Shown piece by piece: positions 41,866 through 50,335 of a DNA stretch of 64,000 nucleotides. The first letter of the stretch is position 1; every line of letters starts with the position of its first letter. The stretch covers positions 1 through 64,000 of the forward strand of contig CAZEFW010000005.1 of the NCBI GenBank assembly GCA_964511535.1, given 5' to 3'. Below the pieces are notes generated by a model, which was given only the letters and a program-made list of their open reading frames with translations, made no database searches and had not been told where the DNA came from. The position numbers and the translations under genes are program-made. This DNA comes from CAZCFB01 sp964511535. GTDB taxonomy: Bacteria; Myxococcota_A; Polyangia; GCA-2747355; CAZCFB01.

Positions 41866-43209
41866 GTGGACCTGTTCGAGCACCAGGCCCGGGCATCGGG
41901 CGCCGGCGAGCCCCTGGCCGAGCGCATGCGCCCCACCGCCCTGGAGCACTTCTTCGGCCAGGAGCACCTGGTGGGCCCCGGCCGCCTGCTGGAGCGGGCC
42001 ATCTCCCGCGATCGGCTCCCGTCGCTGATCCTGTGGGGGCCGCCTGGAAGCGGAAAGACCACCCTGGCCCGCATCGTGGCCCACAGCACTGGCGCCCAGT
42101 TCCACCAGCTGTCCGCCGTGGGCGCCGGGGTCAAGGAGCTGCGCCGGGTGATGCAGGAGGCCAAGGTCCAGCGCTACCAGTACGGCCGCCGCTCGATCCT
42201 GTTCATTGACGAGATCCACCGCTTCAACAAGGCCCAGCAGGACGCGCTGCTGCCCCACGTGGAGGGTGGCACGGTGGTGCTCATCGGGGCCACCACCGAG
42301 AACCCTTCCTTCGAGGTGATCTCGGCGCTCCTGTCTCGCTGCCGGGTGGTGACCCTGGAGCCGCTGGAGGAGGCCCACCTGCTGGCGATCCTCGAGCGGG
42401 CTCTGGCCGAGGACCGCAAGCTGGCCCGGCTGGAGCTGGACGCCCCGGCCGACGCCCTGGCGCTCATCGTCAAGTGGTCCGACGGTGACGCCCGCCGGGC
42501 GTTGACCACCCTCGAGGTGGCCGCGGACCTCGCCGGAGAGGGCGGGGCGCTGACGCCCGAGCTGGTGGAGGAGGCGGGGCAGCGGCGCGCCCTGACCTAC
42601 GACAAGGCGGGGGACGAGCACTACAACGTTGTGAGCGCGCTGATCAAGAGCCTGCGCGGCTCGGATCCTGACGCGGCCGTCTATTACATGGTGCGCATGC
42701 TCGAGGCGGGTGAGGACCCGATCTTCATCCTGCGCCGCCTGGTGATCTTCGCCGCCGAGGACGTGGGAAACGCGGATCCCCAGGCGCTGCAGCTGACCAT
42801 GGCGGCCCTGGATGCGGTGCGACTCGTGGGCCTGCCCGAGGGGGTGCTGCCCATGACCCAGGCTGCCACCTACCTGGCCTGCGCGCCCAAATCAAACACC
42901 GCCCTGACGACCTACGGGCGCGCGCGCCGTGACGTGCGCGAGCATGGCGCGTTGCCGGTGCCGATGAAGCTGCGCAACGCGCCCACCTCCATGATGCGCG
43001 GCATGGGATACGGCACGGGGTACAAATATCCCCACGACTTCGACGGCAACTACGTGCCCGAGCGTTACCTGCCCGACGAGCTGGAAGGCCGGATCTACTA
43101 CACCCCGTCCGAGAGCGGCGCCGAGGCGGAGATCAAGGCGCGCCTGGACGGCTGGCGCGGGGAAGGGGCAGAGGAGGAGGCGGACGAGGACTGCGGGTGC
43201 GAGGAGTGA
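41866..43209 (+). CDS. rarA: Replication-associated recombination protein A
   Basis: The 447 aa AAA+ ATPase of the MgsA/RarA/WRNIP1 family has RPTALEHFFGQEHLVGPG, Walker A GPPGSGKTTLA, Walker B ILFIDEIHRFNKAQQDALL, the sensor region IGATTENPSFEV and the C-terminal tetramerisation part (DKAGDEHYNVVSALIKSLRGSDPDAAVYY, ARRDVREHGALPVP). It acts at stalled replication forks. The extreme C-terminus CGCEE is unusual. Start GTG 41866; the gene is 4 bp after dacB, so co-transcription is likely. Confidence 0.95.
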   Translation: MDLFEHQARASGAGEPLAERMRPTALEHFFGQEHLVGPGRLLERAISRDRLPSLILWGPPGSGKTTLARIVAHSTGAQFHQLSAVGAGVKELRRVMQEAKVQRYQYGRRSILFIDEIHRFNKAQQDALLPHVEGGTVVLIGATTENPSFEVISALLSRCRVVTLEPLEEAHLLAILERALAEDRKLARLELDAPADALALIVKWSDGDARRALTTLEVAADLAGEGGALTPELVEEAGQRRALTYDKAGDEHYNVVSALIKSLRGSDPDAAVYYMVRMLEAGEDPIFILRRLVIFAAEDVGNADPQALQLTMAALDAVRLVGLPEGVLPMTQAATYLACAPKSNTALTTYGRARRDVREHGALPVPMKLRNAPTSMMRGMGYGTGYKYPHDFDGNYVPERYLPDELEGRIYYTPSESGAEAEIKARLDGWRGEGAEEEADEDCGCEE

Positions 43210-43248
43210 CGGGGGAGCGCCGCACCTTCTCGCACCGCTGAAGCCGCG

Positions 43249-43265
43249 CCACCGACTGCCGGTGG
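43249..43265. terminator. Hairpin between convergent rarA and prenyltransferase genes
   Basis: CCACCG-ACTGC-CGGTGG forms a 6 bp stem with a 5 nt loop in the 84 bp convergent gap. There is no T-tract. Candidate bidirectional terminator. Confidence 0.3.
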
Positions 43266-43293
43266 TCGGCTGCTGCCTGTAGGGCGTGGACCG

Positions 43294-44169
43294 CTACAGG
43301 AAGTAGATGATCGCGATGACCGCCCCCGCGCACAGCGCCAGGTTGGCCATGAAGGGGATGTCGTGCAGCATCTCGTCGGTGGGGCTGTCGGCGGTGGTGC
43401 TCTTGCTTATCAGGCGCAGGAACCGGATGACGCCGAACAGGACGAAGGGGGTGGTGTAGATCAGGCGGTTGGTGCCGAAGAAGCTCACCGTCTGCGGCGA
43501 GATGGTGTAGAGCAGGTACGCCACGGTGGTCGCCAGGGCAAGCACCCAGAGGATGATCTTGAGGTGCCGCAGGTTGTACTTGGACAGCACCGCGCGCTGC
43601 TTCTTGGCCTTCTCCCCCGCCGTGGCGAGCTCATGGGTCCGCTTGCCGAAGCCGAGGAACGCGGCCAGCACGAAGGTGCAGATCAGGAGCCAGGGCGACG
43701 CCGGCACCGACAGGGCCAGCGCCCCGGCCACCACGCGCAGCAGGAAGCCCCCCGCGATGCTGATGACGTCGAGGAACGGGATATGCTTGAACGCCATGGA
43801 GTAGGCCAGGTTGAGCAGCAGGTAGCTGGCGGCCACGGCGAAGAACGGCACGCCGAACGAGGCGAGGGCGGCGCCCAGGGCGAACACGATGAGCAGCGCC
43901 GCGGCGGTACGCGCGGCCCCCAGCGGCAGCGCGCCGGACGGGATGGGCCGCTTGCGCTTGACCGGGTGGGCCCGGTCCTTCTCGATGTCGAAGATGTCGT
44001 TGACCAGGTAGACCGACCCGGAGAGCAGGCTGAAGATCCCGAACGCCAGGGCGGAGAGGGCCACGTACTCCGGCTCGAACAGGTGCTTGGAGAAGGCGAG
44101 GGGGGCCACCACGAACAGGTTCTTGAACCACTGGTGGGGACGAAGAGACTTTACGAGCGCTTTGACCAC
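43294..44169 (-). CDS. UbiA-family decaprenyl-phosphate phosphoribosyltransferase-like
   Basis: The 291 aa polytopic protein (about eight helices) begins MVKALVKSLRPHQWFKNLFVVAPLAFSKHLF. It has the UbiA aspartate motif NDIFDIEKDRAHPVKRKRPIPSG and a second motif DVISIAGGFLLRVVAGALAL. These match the group that transfers phosphoribosyl groups to polyprenyl phosphate (first step of decaprenylphosphoryl-arabinose synthesis in actinobacteria); homologues are widespread in Gram-negatives with unclear products. The enzyme acts in the inner membrane. The substrate assignment is by similarity only. Confidence 0.82.
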   Translation of the reverse strand: MVKALVKSLRPHQWFKNLFVVAPLAFSKHLFEPEYVALSALAFGIFSLLSGSVYLVNDIFDIEKDRAHPVKRKRPIPSGALPLGAARTAAALLIVFALGAALASFGVPFFAVAASYLLLNLAYSMAFKHIPFLDVISIAGGFLLRVVAGALALSVPASPWLLICTFVLAAFLGFGKRTHELATAGEKAKKQRAVLSKYNLRHLKIILWVLALATTVAYLLYTISPQTVSFFGTNRLIYTTPFVLFGVIRFLRLISKSTTADSPTDEMLHDIPFMANLALCAGAVIAIIYFL

Positions 44170-44248
44170 GGCTGGCGAATTACCTGTTATGAGCCTTCAT
44201 GTCAACGTTACCCCCCTGGCGACCTGCAGGTTCTCGGCCTGCCAACGC

Positions 44249-46282
44249 TCAGCGCCTCACTCGATTGACCACCTGGCCCATGGATGGGAAGCCGCCGGTG
44301 TCCTGCCCGCCGTATATCATGTACAGGTCGCCCCAGCGGTTGATCACCGACGGACCGCGCAGGGCGGCGCTGCCGAAGTAGCTCGATGACGCCGCCCGCA
44401 GTACAGGGTTGCCCGGGTAGCGGATCCAGCGAACGCCGTCCTCTGACATGGCCAGGTTGATCTCGGTCTTTCCGCCCCAGGTGTACCCCACGTACCACAT
44501 GCGGAAGGCCCCCCGGTGCAGCAGCACCCACGGGTCGCCCACGCCCCGGTCGTCGTTGGCGCCGCTCTTGGGCAGCAGCACCGGGTTGCCCGCCGCCCTG
44601 GCGAACTTGATGGCGCTGATCTTGGGCGAGACCGCCGCCTTGGCCAGCCCCAGGGCCCGCAGCAGGTTGTTCGCGCCGCCGCTGGTGAGCCTGCCGCGGC
44701 CGGTATACCAGAGATAGAACTGAGGCGCCGTGTCCCCACTGGCCTGGTGCTGGATCAGGGCCGGCTCGGTGACGTCCACCTCGTCCCATTGGCCCGCTGC
44801 GCCCACGGCGAGCGCGGTGACGCCGTAGGTCCAGTCCCGGCCGTCGGAGGAGGTCGCCAGGGCGATCTCCGGGGCCCCCGCGGAGCTGACCCGGCGGTAG
44901 GCCATCAGGAAGTTCCCCTGCCGGAGCAAGGTCACGTGGGGCGCCCCCTGCGACGGGCTGCTGTCTCCTGTGATCACCAGCGGCCCGCCCCCGGCCCGCG
45001 TCCAGACCTGGCCGTCGAGGGAGGTGGCCAGGCCGATGCGGCTGGCCGAGGAGCTGGCCTTGCGGCCGGTGTAATACAACATGAAGCGCGCCCCGTCGTG
45101 CAGCACGGACGGGCTGCTCACCGAGGACTGGTCGAAGTCGACCGGTGAGCCTGAGGGCACGAGCACCGCCGTCGGGCCGGTGGGGCCGGAGGCCCAGGAG
45201 GTCGGCGTGTCGCAGGCGCGGCGGCTGCCGAGCGCCACGTTGTCCACGGTGGCGGACCCGCCGCTGGATTGGATGACCAGGCGCACCTTCGGGTACGGCG
45301 TGGAGGCCTTGAGCGGCACCTTGAGGAACTCGGCGCCGTCGAGGCTGAAGGTCACTGTGCCGGCCGTGGTCACCTCCATGGCGACCAGCTGGTCCCCCTC
45401 CTCGAGGGCGACGGTGGAGGCCTGGGCCGCGGCGCCCACCACCGCCTGCACCTTCTTCTGGGCCACCGCCACGCCGAGCAGCATCGGGAAGGCGGCCGTG
45501 ATGTCGCCGCACAGGTTGTCCGACTGGGGGATGACCGCCTTCTCCACCAGGCCCACCTCCACCCGCGCCGCCTTGTCGCCCTTGAGGTTGAACAGGAACT
45601 CGAGGTAGAGGCCCGGGCCGAGCTCGATGTCCTTGACCGAGGTGATGCCGCTGGCCGGGCATGACGCGCACGGCTGGTTTGCCACCAGGCGGCCGCCGGC
45701 CAGGCGCGGCCGGGGCAGGCCCCAGGCGATCCACCGGCTCGGCTCGAACATGTTGCACAGCGGCAGCTGCGTCTGGCAGCAGGCGGCTGTGTCGGTGGGG
45801 CAATCCTTGGCCGCGCAGCCCGAGCCGGCGTGGGAGAAGGTCTCCCGCAGCACTGTGGAGAGCCGCTGGCAGCACCCGGGCAGCTCGCAGCTGAAGTCGG
45901 CGCAGTCGGTCAGGCCGTTGCCGTCGTTGTCCTTGCCATCGCCGCAGGCCAACGCCGTGGACTCGCCGCAGGTGGGCTCCAGGTAGCACTTGGCGTAGGG
46001 GCAACACTGGGTGTCCTTACAGTCGGTCAGCCCGTCGAGGTCGTTGTCCAGCTTGTCGCTGCAGCGCGCCTCGTTGTTCTCCAGGCAGAAGTCGAAGTGG
46101 GAGCAGCCGGCGTCGGCGCAGTCGACCAGGCCGTTGCCGTCGTTGTCCAGGCTGTCCGAGCAGTTCTCCTCGCTCTCCTCCTTGTAGCGCTCAGGGTTGA
46201 AGTCGGTGATCAGGCTGCACGAGGCGACCCCCACCAGCAGGAGCAGCCACACCCGGGACCGGGGCCAGCGCGCCCGGGTCAT
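44249..46282 (-). CDS. DNDxDG-repeat / beta-propeller lipoprotein (paralogue A)
   Basis: The 677 aa product begins at ATG 46282, overlapping the upstream gene's stop (ATGA). A lipoprotein signal (LLLLVGVASC) is followed by three repeats of type CxDxxDNDxDGLxDCxDxxC (for example CSDSLDNDGNGLVDCADAGC). These are Asp-rich and Cys-locked, resembling metal-binding MopE or TSP3-type repeats. A Cys-rich spacer and a lectin-like beta domain follow, then about five propeller-type blades with repeated LGLATSLDGQVWTR-like and FMLYYTGRK-like strands, as in glycoside hydrolase family 43/32-type propellers. Catalytic acids cannot be assigned. Probably cell-surface. Confidence 0.72.
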   Translation of the reverse strand: MTRARWPRSRVWLLLLVGVASCSLITDFNPERYKEESEENCSDSLDNDGNGLVDCADAGCSHFDFCLENNEARCSDKLDNDLDGLTDCKDTQCCPYAKCYLEPTCGESTALACGDGKDNDGNGLTDCADFSCELPGCCQRLSTVLRETFSHAGSGCAAKDCPTDTAACCQTQLPLCNMFEPSRWIAWGLPRPRLAGGRLVANQPCASCPASGITSVKDIELGPGLYLEFLFNLKGDKAARVEVGLVEKAVIPQSDNLCGDITAAFPMLLGVAVAQKKVQAVVGAAAQASTVALEEGDQLVAMEVTTAGTVTFSLDGAEFLKVPLKASTPYPKVRLVIQSSGGSATVDNVALGSRRACDTPTSWASGPTGPTAVLVPSGSPVDFDQSSVSSPSVLHDGARFMLYYTGRKASSSASRIGLATSLDGQVWTRAGGGPLVITGDSSPSQGAPHVTLLRQGNFLMAYRRVSSAGAPEIALATSSDGRDWTYGVTALAVGAAGQWDEVDVTEPALIQHQASGDTAPQFYLWYTGRGRLTSGGANNLLRALGLAKAAVSPKISAIKFARAAGNPVLLPKSGANDDRGVGDPWVLLHRGAFRMWYVGYTWGGKTEINLAMSEDGVRWIRYPGNPVLRAASSSYFGSAALRGPSVINRWGDLYMIYGGQDTGGFPSMGQVVNRVRR

Positions 46283-48732
46283 CGGCTCCCCCGGTTCTCG
46301 GCGTAGCCGATGTGGAGCTTGTTGTTGGCGTCCAGACCGACGTACCAGAGCTTCACCCGGCTCTCCACCGCCCGCGCCGCTGGCGCCGAGACGCCGCGCT
46401 CGTCGAAGGAGCCTGCCGGCCCCGGGCTCAGGGCCGCCCCCTTGGGCCACGGGACCCAGGTGGTGCCGTCCACGCTCACCGCGTAGCGCAGGGTCGGCGT
46501 GGCCGAAAAAGAGCGGTAGGTGTGCCACATGCGGTAGAGGCGCAGGGTGGAGTCCCAGATCACCTCCGGGTCCTCCAGGGCCAGGTCGATGCCGCCAGGT
46601 TTCGGGGCGATGAGCGCCGCCTTGCCCACCCGCTTCCAGACGCTGCCGCCGGTGGAGGTGGCCAGGCCGATGGCCGGCCGAGCCCCGGTGGCCCGGGCGG
46701 TCCCCGCGTACCACATGTAGAAGCCAGCGCCGTCGGGGCGCTTGACCACCGACGGCGCGTTGACCGAGTAGGCGTCCCAGGCTGTCCCGCCGGCGGGCGC
46801 CAGGCCGGCCCCGGCGGACTGGTCCAGCGTCCAGGTCAGGCCGTCGTTGCTGATGGCGTGGCGGATGGTCCACGGGCCGGTGCCGGCCGGGGACTGTTCG
46901 CCGTACCACATGTGCAGGGTGTTGTTGTCGATCAGGATGTCGGGGGAGCCCAGCAGCGCGGAGGGCGAGCTGGCCCGCACCACGGGCGCCACCGTGCCTC
47001 CGGGGGTGCCCGTGTCGTGCACCACCCAGCTGACGCCGTCGTCGCTCTTGGCCCAGAAGATGCCGGACTCGGTGGTGACCTGCACGCCGGCGTCGCCGCC
47101 AGCGTCCTTGCGCGATTCGGCGCGGCCAGCGAAGGCCATCAGGTACTTGCCGCTCAGGGCGTTGTGCACCACGGAGGGCTCCCGCGCCTCCACCAGCACC
47201 AGCGTCTCGGCCGCGGAGGCGGCCGCCTGGATCACGGGGGCGCCGCGCGCCAGGTGTCGGTCCCAGGCCCGCGGGTCCTGGCACCGCTTGTCCGGCGCGC
47301 CGTTGTCGAGCACCTCCAGGTCGGTGAGGCGAGCCGCCGCGCCGTGGCCCAGCACCACGACCTTGGCCGTGGTCAGCGTCGGGCTGATGCCGGTCTGGCT
47401 GCTGTAGGTCGTGGCGCCGGCGGTGGCGGTGATGATCCCGGCCTGGGAGATCTCCACCGTGCCGCTGATGGCGCCGGCGCTGGCGGCCGCCGACTCCAGC
47501 ATCACCTGGCCGTCGATAATCACCCGCACCGTACGCTTGCCTGTCGTGCCCAGGTCCGCCGCCATGTGCGGCGCGGCCGCATCGGGCACGCCAGCGTCAG
47601 CCCCCGCGTCGGGCGCGATGGCATCGGGCGCGGCCGCATCGGGCGGGCCGCTGTCGGGCGCGGCCGCATCGGGCGAGCCGCTGTCGGGCGGGCGGGCGTC
47701 GGGCGGGCCGGCGTCGGGCGGGCCGGCGTCAGGCGATGAGCCGGCGAGCAGGCGAAGGCAGACCCCCGCCAGCAGCCTCGGGCCGCTGTTGGTGGTGGAG
47801 CACTGCTTGGCCGTGTTGGGGTAGATCTCGTCGGTGGTGATGCCGGCGCAGACCTGCTCCTGCGCGGTCGCTGACGAAGGCGTGGAGAGCTTGAACTTGA
47901 GCCTGAGGACCGGCGCGCCCTTGGCGATCTTCTTGACCGATTCAGGCTGAGGGAACAGGTGGACCTGGTCCACCGAGACGATGCCGGAGCTCTCACAGCT
48001 GCACGGCTCGTTGACGGTGAAGCCCGACTGCTCCAGGCGCGGCCGCGGCCAGCCCCAGACCACCCAGCGCGCCGGATCGAAGGCGCTGCAATCGAACACG
48101 CCCTTGCAGCACGCCGCCGGCAGCCCCGAGCAGCAGGCCGGCCCGCCGGGGCAGGGATCGTTCTTGCAGGTCGCCTTGAAGGTGAACTTGTCGCCGGTGA
48201 ACCCGGTCGACGGGATCTTGCAGCAGCTCTCGCGGCTGTCGAAGCAGTCGAAGTCGAGGCAGTCCACCAGCCCGTCGCTGTCGTTATCCACCTTGTCGGC
48301 GCAGGCGGCGGCGGTGGCCTCCTGGCACACCTTCAGCGTGCGGCAGTCAGGGTCCTTGCAGTCGGCGAGCCCGTCGCCGTCATCGTCCTGCTCGTTGGTG
48401 CAGGCTTCGAGGGTCCGCTCGCTGCAGATCGCCTCGTGCACCTTGCACCCCTTGTCCTGGCAATCCACGGCGCCGTCGGCGTCGTCGTCCTTGCCGTTGC
48501 TGCAGGCCGCCGGCGTCAGCTCCTCGCAAAAAGAGAACGCCACGCAGTCCAGATCATCGCAGTCCACCAGGCCGTCGTTGTCGTTGTCGGAGTCGTCCCG
48601 GCAGTGCTGGAAGCTGTCCTCCGTCTGGGTCGCGTCGTCGAAGTTGGTTAGCACCGAGCAGCCGCCCAGGAGCAGCGCGCTCACCAGCACGGCCCCTCGC
48701 CGCCAGCGGGCCGTGGCCGGGCGGCGGCGCAT
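46279..48732 (-). CDS. DNDxDG-repeat / beta-propeller lipoprotein (paralogue B)
   Basis: The product (about 817 aa) is a longer version of the protein encoded at 44249-46282: lipoprotein signal (VSALLLGGC), four CxDxxDNDxDGLxDCxDxxC repeats, a Cys-rich spacer, a lectin-like domain and a propeller of about five blades (SGIFWAKSDDGVSWV, LHMWYGEQSPAGTGP). It carries an extra Pro/Asp/Ala linker encoded by near-perfect tandem repeats at about 47580-47730. ATG 48732 is used; GTG 48735 immediately before is an alternative. It is coupled by overlap to both neighbours. A tandem gene duplication followed by divergence is the simplest reading. Confidence 0.72.
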   Translation of the reverse strand: MRRRPATARWRRGAVLVSALLLGGCSVLTNFDDATQTEDSFQHCRDDSDNDNDGLVDCDDLDCVAFSFCEELTPAACSNGKDDDADGAVDCQDKGCKVHEAICSERTLEACTNEQDDDGDGLADCKDPDCRTLKVCQEATAAACADKVDNDSDGLVDCLDFDCFDSRESCCKIPSTGFTGDKFTFKATCKNDPCPGGPACCSGLPAACCKGVFDCSAFDPARWVVWGWPRPRLEQSGFTVNEPCSCESSGIVSVDQVHLFPQPESVKKIAKGAPVLRLKFKLSTPSSATAQEQVCAGITTDEIYPNTAKQCSTTNSGPRLLAGVCLRLLAGSSPDAGPPDAGPPDARPPDSGSPDAAAPDSGPPDAAAPDAIAPDAGADAGVPDAAAPHMAADLGTTGKRTVRVIIDGQVMLESAAASAGAISGTVEISQAGIITATAGATTYSSQTGISPTLTTAKVVVLGHGAAARLTDLEVLDNGAPDKRCQDPRAWDRHLARGAPVIQAAASAAETLVLVEAREPSVVHNALSGKYLMAFAGRAESRKDAGGDAGVQVTTESGIFWAKSDDGVSWVVHDTGTPGGTVAPVVRASSPSALLGSPDILIDNNTLHMWYGEQSPAGTGPWTIRHAISNDGLTWTLDQSAGAGLAPAGGTAWDAYSVNAPSVVKRPDGAGFYMWYAGTARATGARPAIGLATSTGGSVWKRVGKAALIAPKPGGIDLALEDPEVIWDSTLRLYRMWHTYRSFSATPTLRYAVSVDGTTWVPWPKGAALSPGPAGSFDERGVSAPAARAVESRVKLWYVGLDANNKLHIGYAENRGSR

Positions 48733-50081
48733 CACGGAGACGCCTCCACCAGGTTGACCTGGGCGGTGGACGGCCCCCGGGCGGTCACGAAGTAGGTCAC
48801 CACGGCCACGAGCCCGGCCGCGGCGGCGCCGGCGATGAACCCGTCGGCCATGATCGCCTGGGTCCTGCCGGTCTCCTGGTCGTCCTTGGTGGGGTTGGAG
48901 CGGTACTCGCGCTCGGTGCGGTAGGCCAGGGCGCCCATCACCGCGCCGGCTATGAGGGACGCGGCAGCCAGCCCGGCCCCACCGTACACTGCCGTCGTGG
49001 CCGCGGTGCTGCGATACTTGGTCAGGTTCACGCGCACCACCGTCAGGCGCTTGTGGCTCACGCTCACCCGCGCCTCCCAGTCGCGGTGCCCCTCCCGGGT
49101 CACCTTGAGCCCGTAGGTCCCCTCGGCCACCCGGTGCGGCTTCATCGGCAGGTGGTCGACGGTGCGGCCCTCGAGGATCACGGCCGCGCCCTTGACCCCC
49201 TCCACTTGCAGCTGGCCATACTTGGGCAGCGCCCGCAGGTTCACCTGCAGCGCCACCTGCTGGCCTTCCTCCACCTCCACCTCCTGGGTCGAGGTGTGGT
49301 ACCCGTCCCGCTCCACGCGCACCTGGTGTTTGCCCGGCGGCACGGCGAACAAGTGGGGCAGCCGGAGCAGCTCCCCTTCGCCGGGGCCCTCGATTCGAGC
49401 GCGCGCGCCAGGCACGTCGGCGCTGACCCGGATGCTGGTGCGCCTGCGGAGCTGGAGGTCCACGTTGTTCTGCTGCCCGAGCTGCACGGTGATGTTCCGC
49501 TCCTCGGGCAGGAACCCGGCCAGCTCCAGGATTATCTTCTGGGGTCCCAGGGGCACCTTGAGGTTGTACGGCGTCCGGCCGCGAACCCCGCTGGCGCGAT
49601 CCCCCAGGTAGATGGCCGCCCCTGGTGGGTAGGAAGTGACGGCCACCGAGACCCGCGCCTGCTTCTTCAGCTCCTCGACGCGGCGCGTCACCTTGGCCAG
49701 GTCCGGCGCCTTGGGACGCAGCTTGAGGTATCGCTCGAAGAAGTGCGCCGCCATGCCCGGGTTACGCAGCTTCTCGTAAGTCTGGGCCATGTTGTAGAGG
49801 ATCACCGGCTCCTCGAACAGGTCGAGGGCGGCCTGGTAGACCAGCAGCGCCTCCCGGTAGTTGCCCTGGCGGTAGAACTGGTTGGCCCGGGTGAAGCGCC
49901 GGCGCGCCTCGGCCATGACCGCGCGGCTCGGCTTCTTGCGGGGCGTCGCCTCCGCGCTGGCGCTGGTCGGTGGGGCCTTCTGCGCCCGGGCAGGCGCCGG
50001 GGACATTGATGAGATCGCCCACAGCAAAGCAGCCAGCCATGGGTGCCAGTTCTTTTGGGAGTTATGGGAGGCGCGAAACAT
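48732..50081 (-). CDS. TPR / PEGA-domain envelope protein
   Basis: The 449 aa protein has a Sec signal (ALLWAISSMSPAPARA). TPR-like helices follow (about 55-145, with ANQFYRQGNYREALLVYQAALDLFEEPVILYNMAQTYEKLRN), then PEGA-type beta domains (about 150-360, including VTSYPPGAAIYLGDRASGVRGRTPYNLKVPLG and VPPGKHQVRVERDGY), then two hydrophobic C-terminal segments (GGAGLAAASLIAGAVMGALAY and DGFIAGAAAAGLVAVVTYFV). PEGA domains are extracytoplasmic surface-type modules often attached to kinases. It is the first gene of the three-gene operon, overlapping the next start (TGATG). Confidence 0.8.
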   Translation of the reverse strand: MFRASHNSQKNWHPWLAALLWAISSMSPAPARAQKAPPTSASAEATPRKKPSRAVMAEARRRFTRANQFYRQGNYREALLVYQAALDLFEEPVILYNMAQTYEKLRNPGMAAHFFERYLKLRPKAPDLAKVTRRVEELKKQARVSVAVTSYPPGAAIYLGDRASGVRGRTPYNLKVPLGPQKIILELAGFLPEERNITVQLGQQNNVDLQLRRRTSIRVSADVPGARARIEGPGEGELLRLPHLFAVPPGKHQVRVERDGYHTSTQEVEVEEGQQVALQVNLRALPKYGQLQVEGVKGAAVILEGRTVDHLPMKPHRVAEGTYGLKVTREGHRDWEARVSVSHKRLTVVRVNLTKYRSTAATTAVYGGAGLAAASLIAGAVMGALAYRTEREYRSNPTKDDQETGRTQAIMADGFIAGAAAAGLVAVVTYFVTARGPSTAQVNLVEASP

Positions 50082-50100
50082 GGGTGGCTATTTGAAAACG

Positions 50101-50120
50101 GTTAACTGTTCACAGTTTAC
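50101..50120. promoter_or_regulatory. 20 bp near-palindrome upstream of TPR/PEGA gene
   Basis: GTTAACTGTTCACAGTTTAC has dyad symmetry (AACTGT-TC-ACAGTT core plus matching flanks). It is 20-39 nt upstream of the minus-strand start at 50081, an operator-like position in the 254 bp divergent gap to the kinase gene. The remainder of that gap shows no gene. Confidence 0.4.
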
Positions 50121-50335
50121 AGCCAACCGGTCAAGGGTTAAACGGAAACCCTGGCCCGGGACTGCGGCTGCAGAACCGTACACCAACCCCCCACCCGACC
50201 ATGGACTGGGCTCCCGGGTTGGTAGTAGAGTATCGGACTATTATGGACACCTCGACTGCAGCGTGGGTGTGCGTGCAGGAGCCTCCCTGCTCCGACCGCC
50301 ATCCGCGCTTCCACCACGCTGCCTCCGTGTGATCT

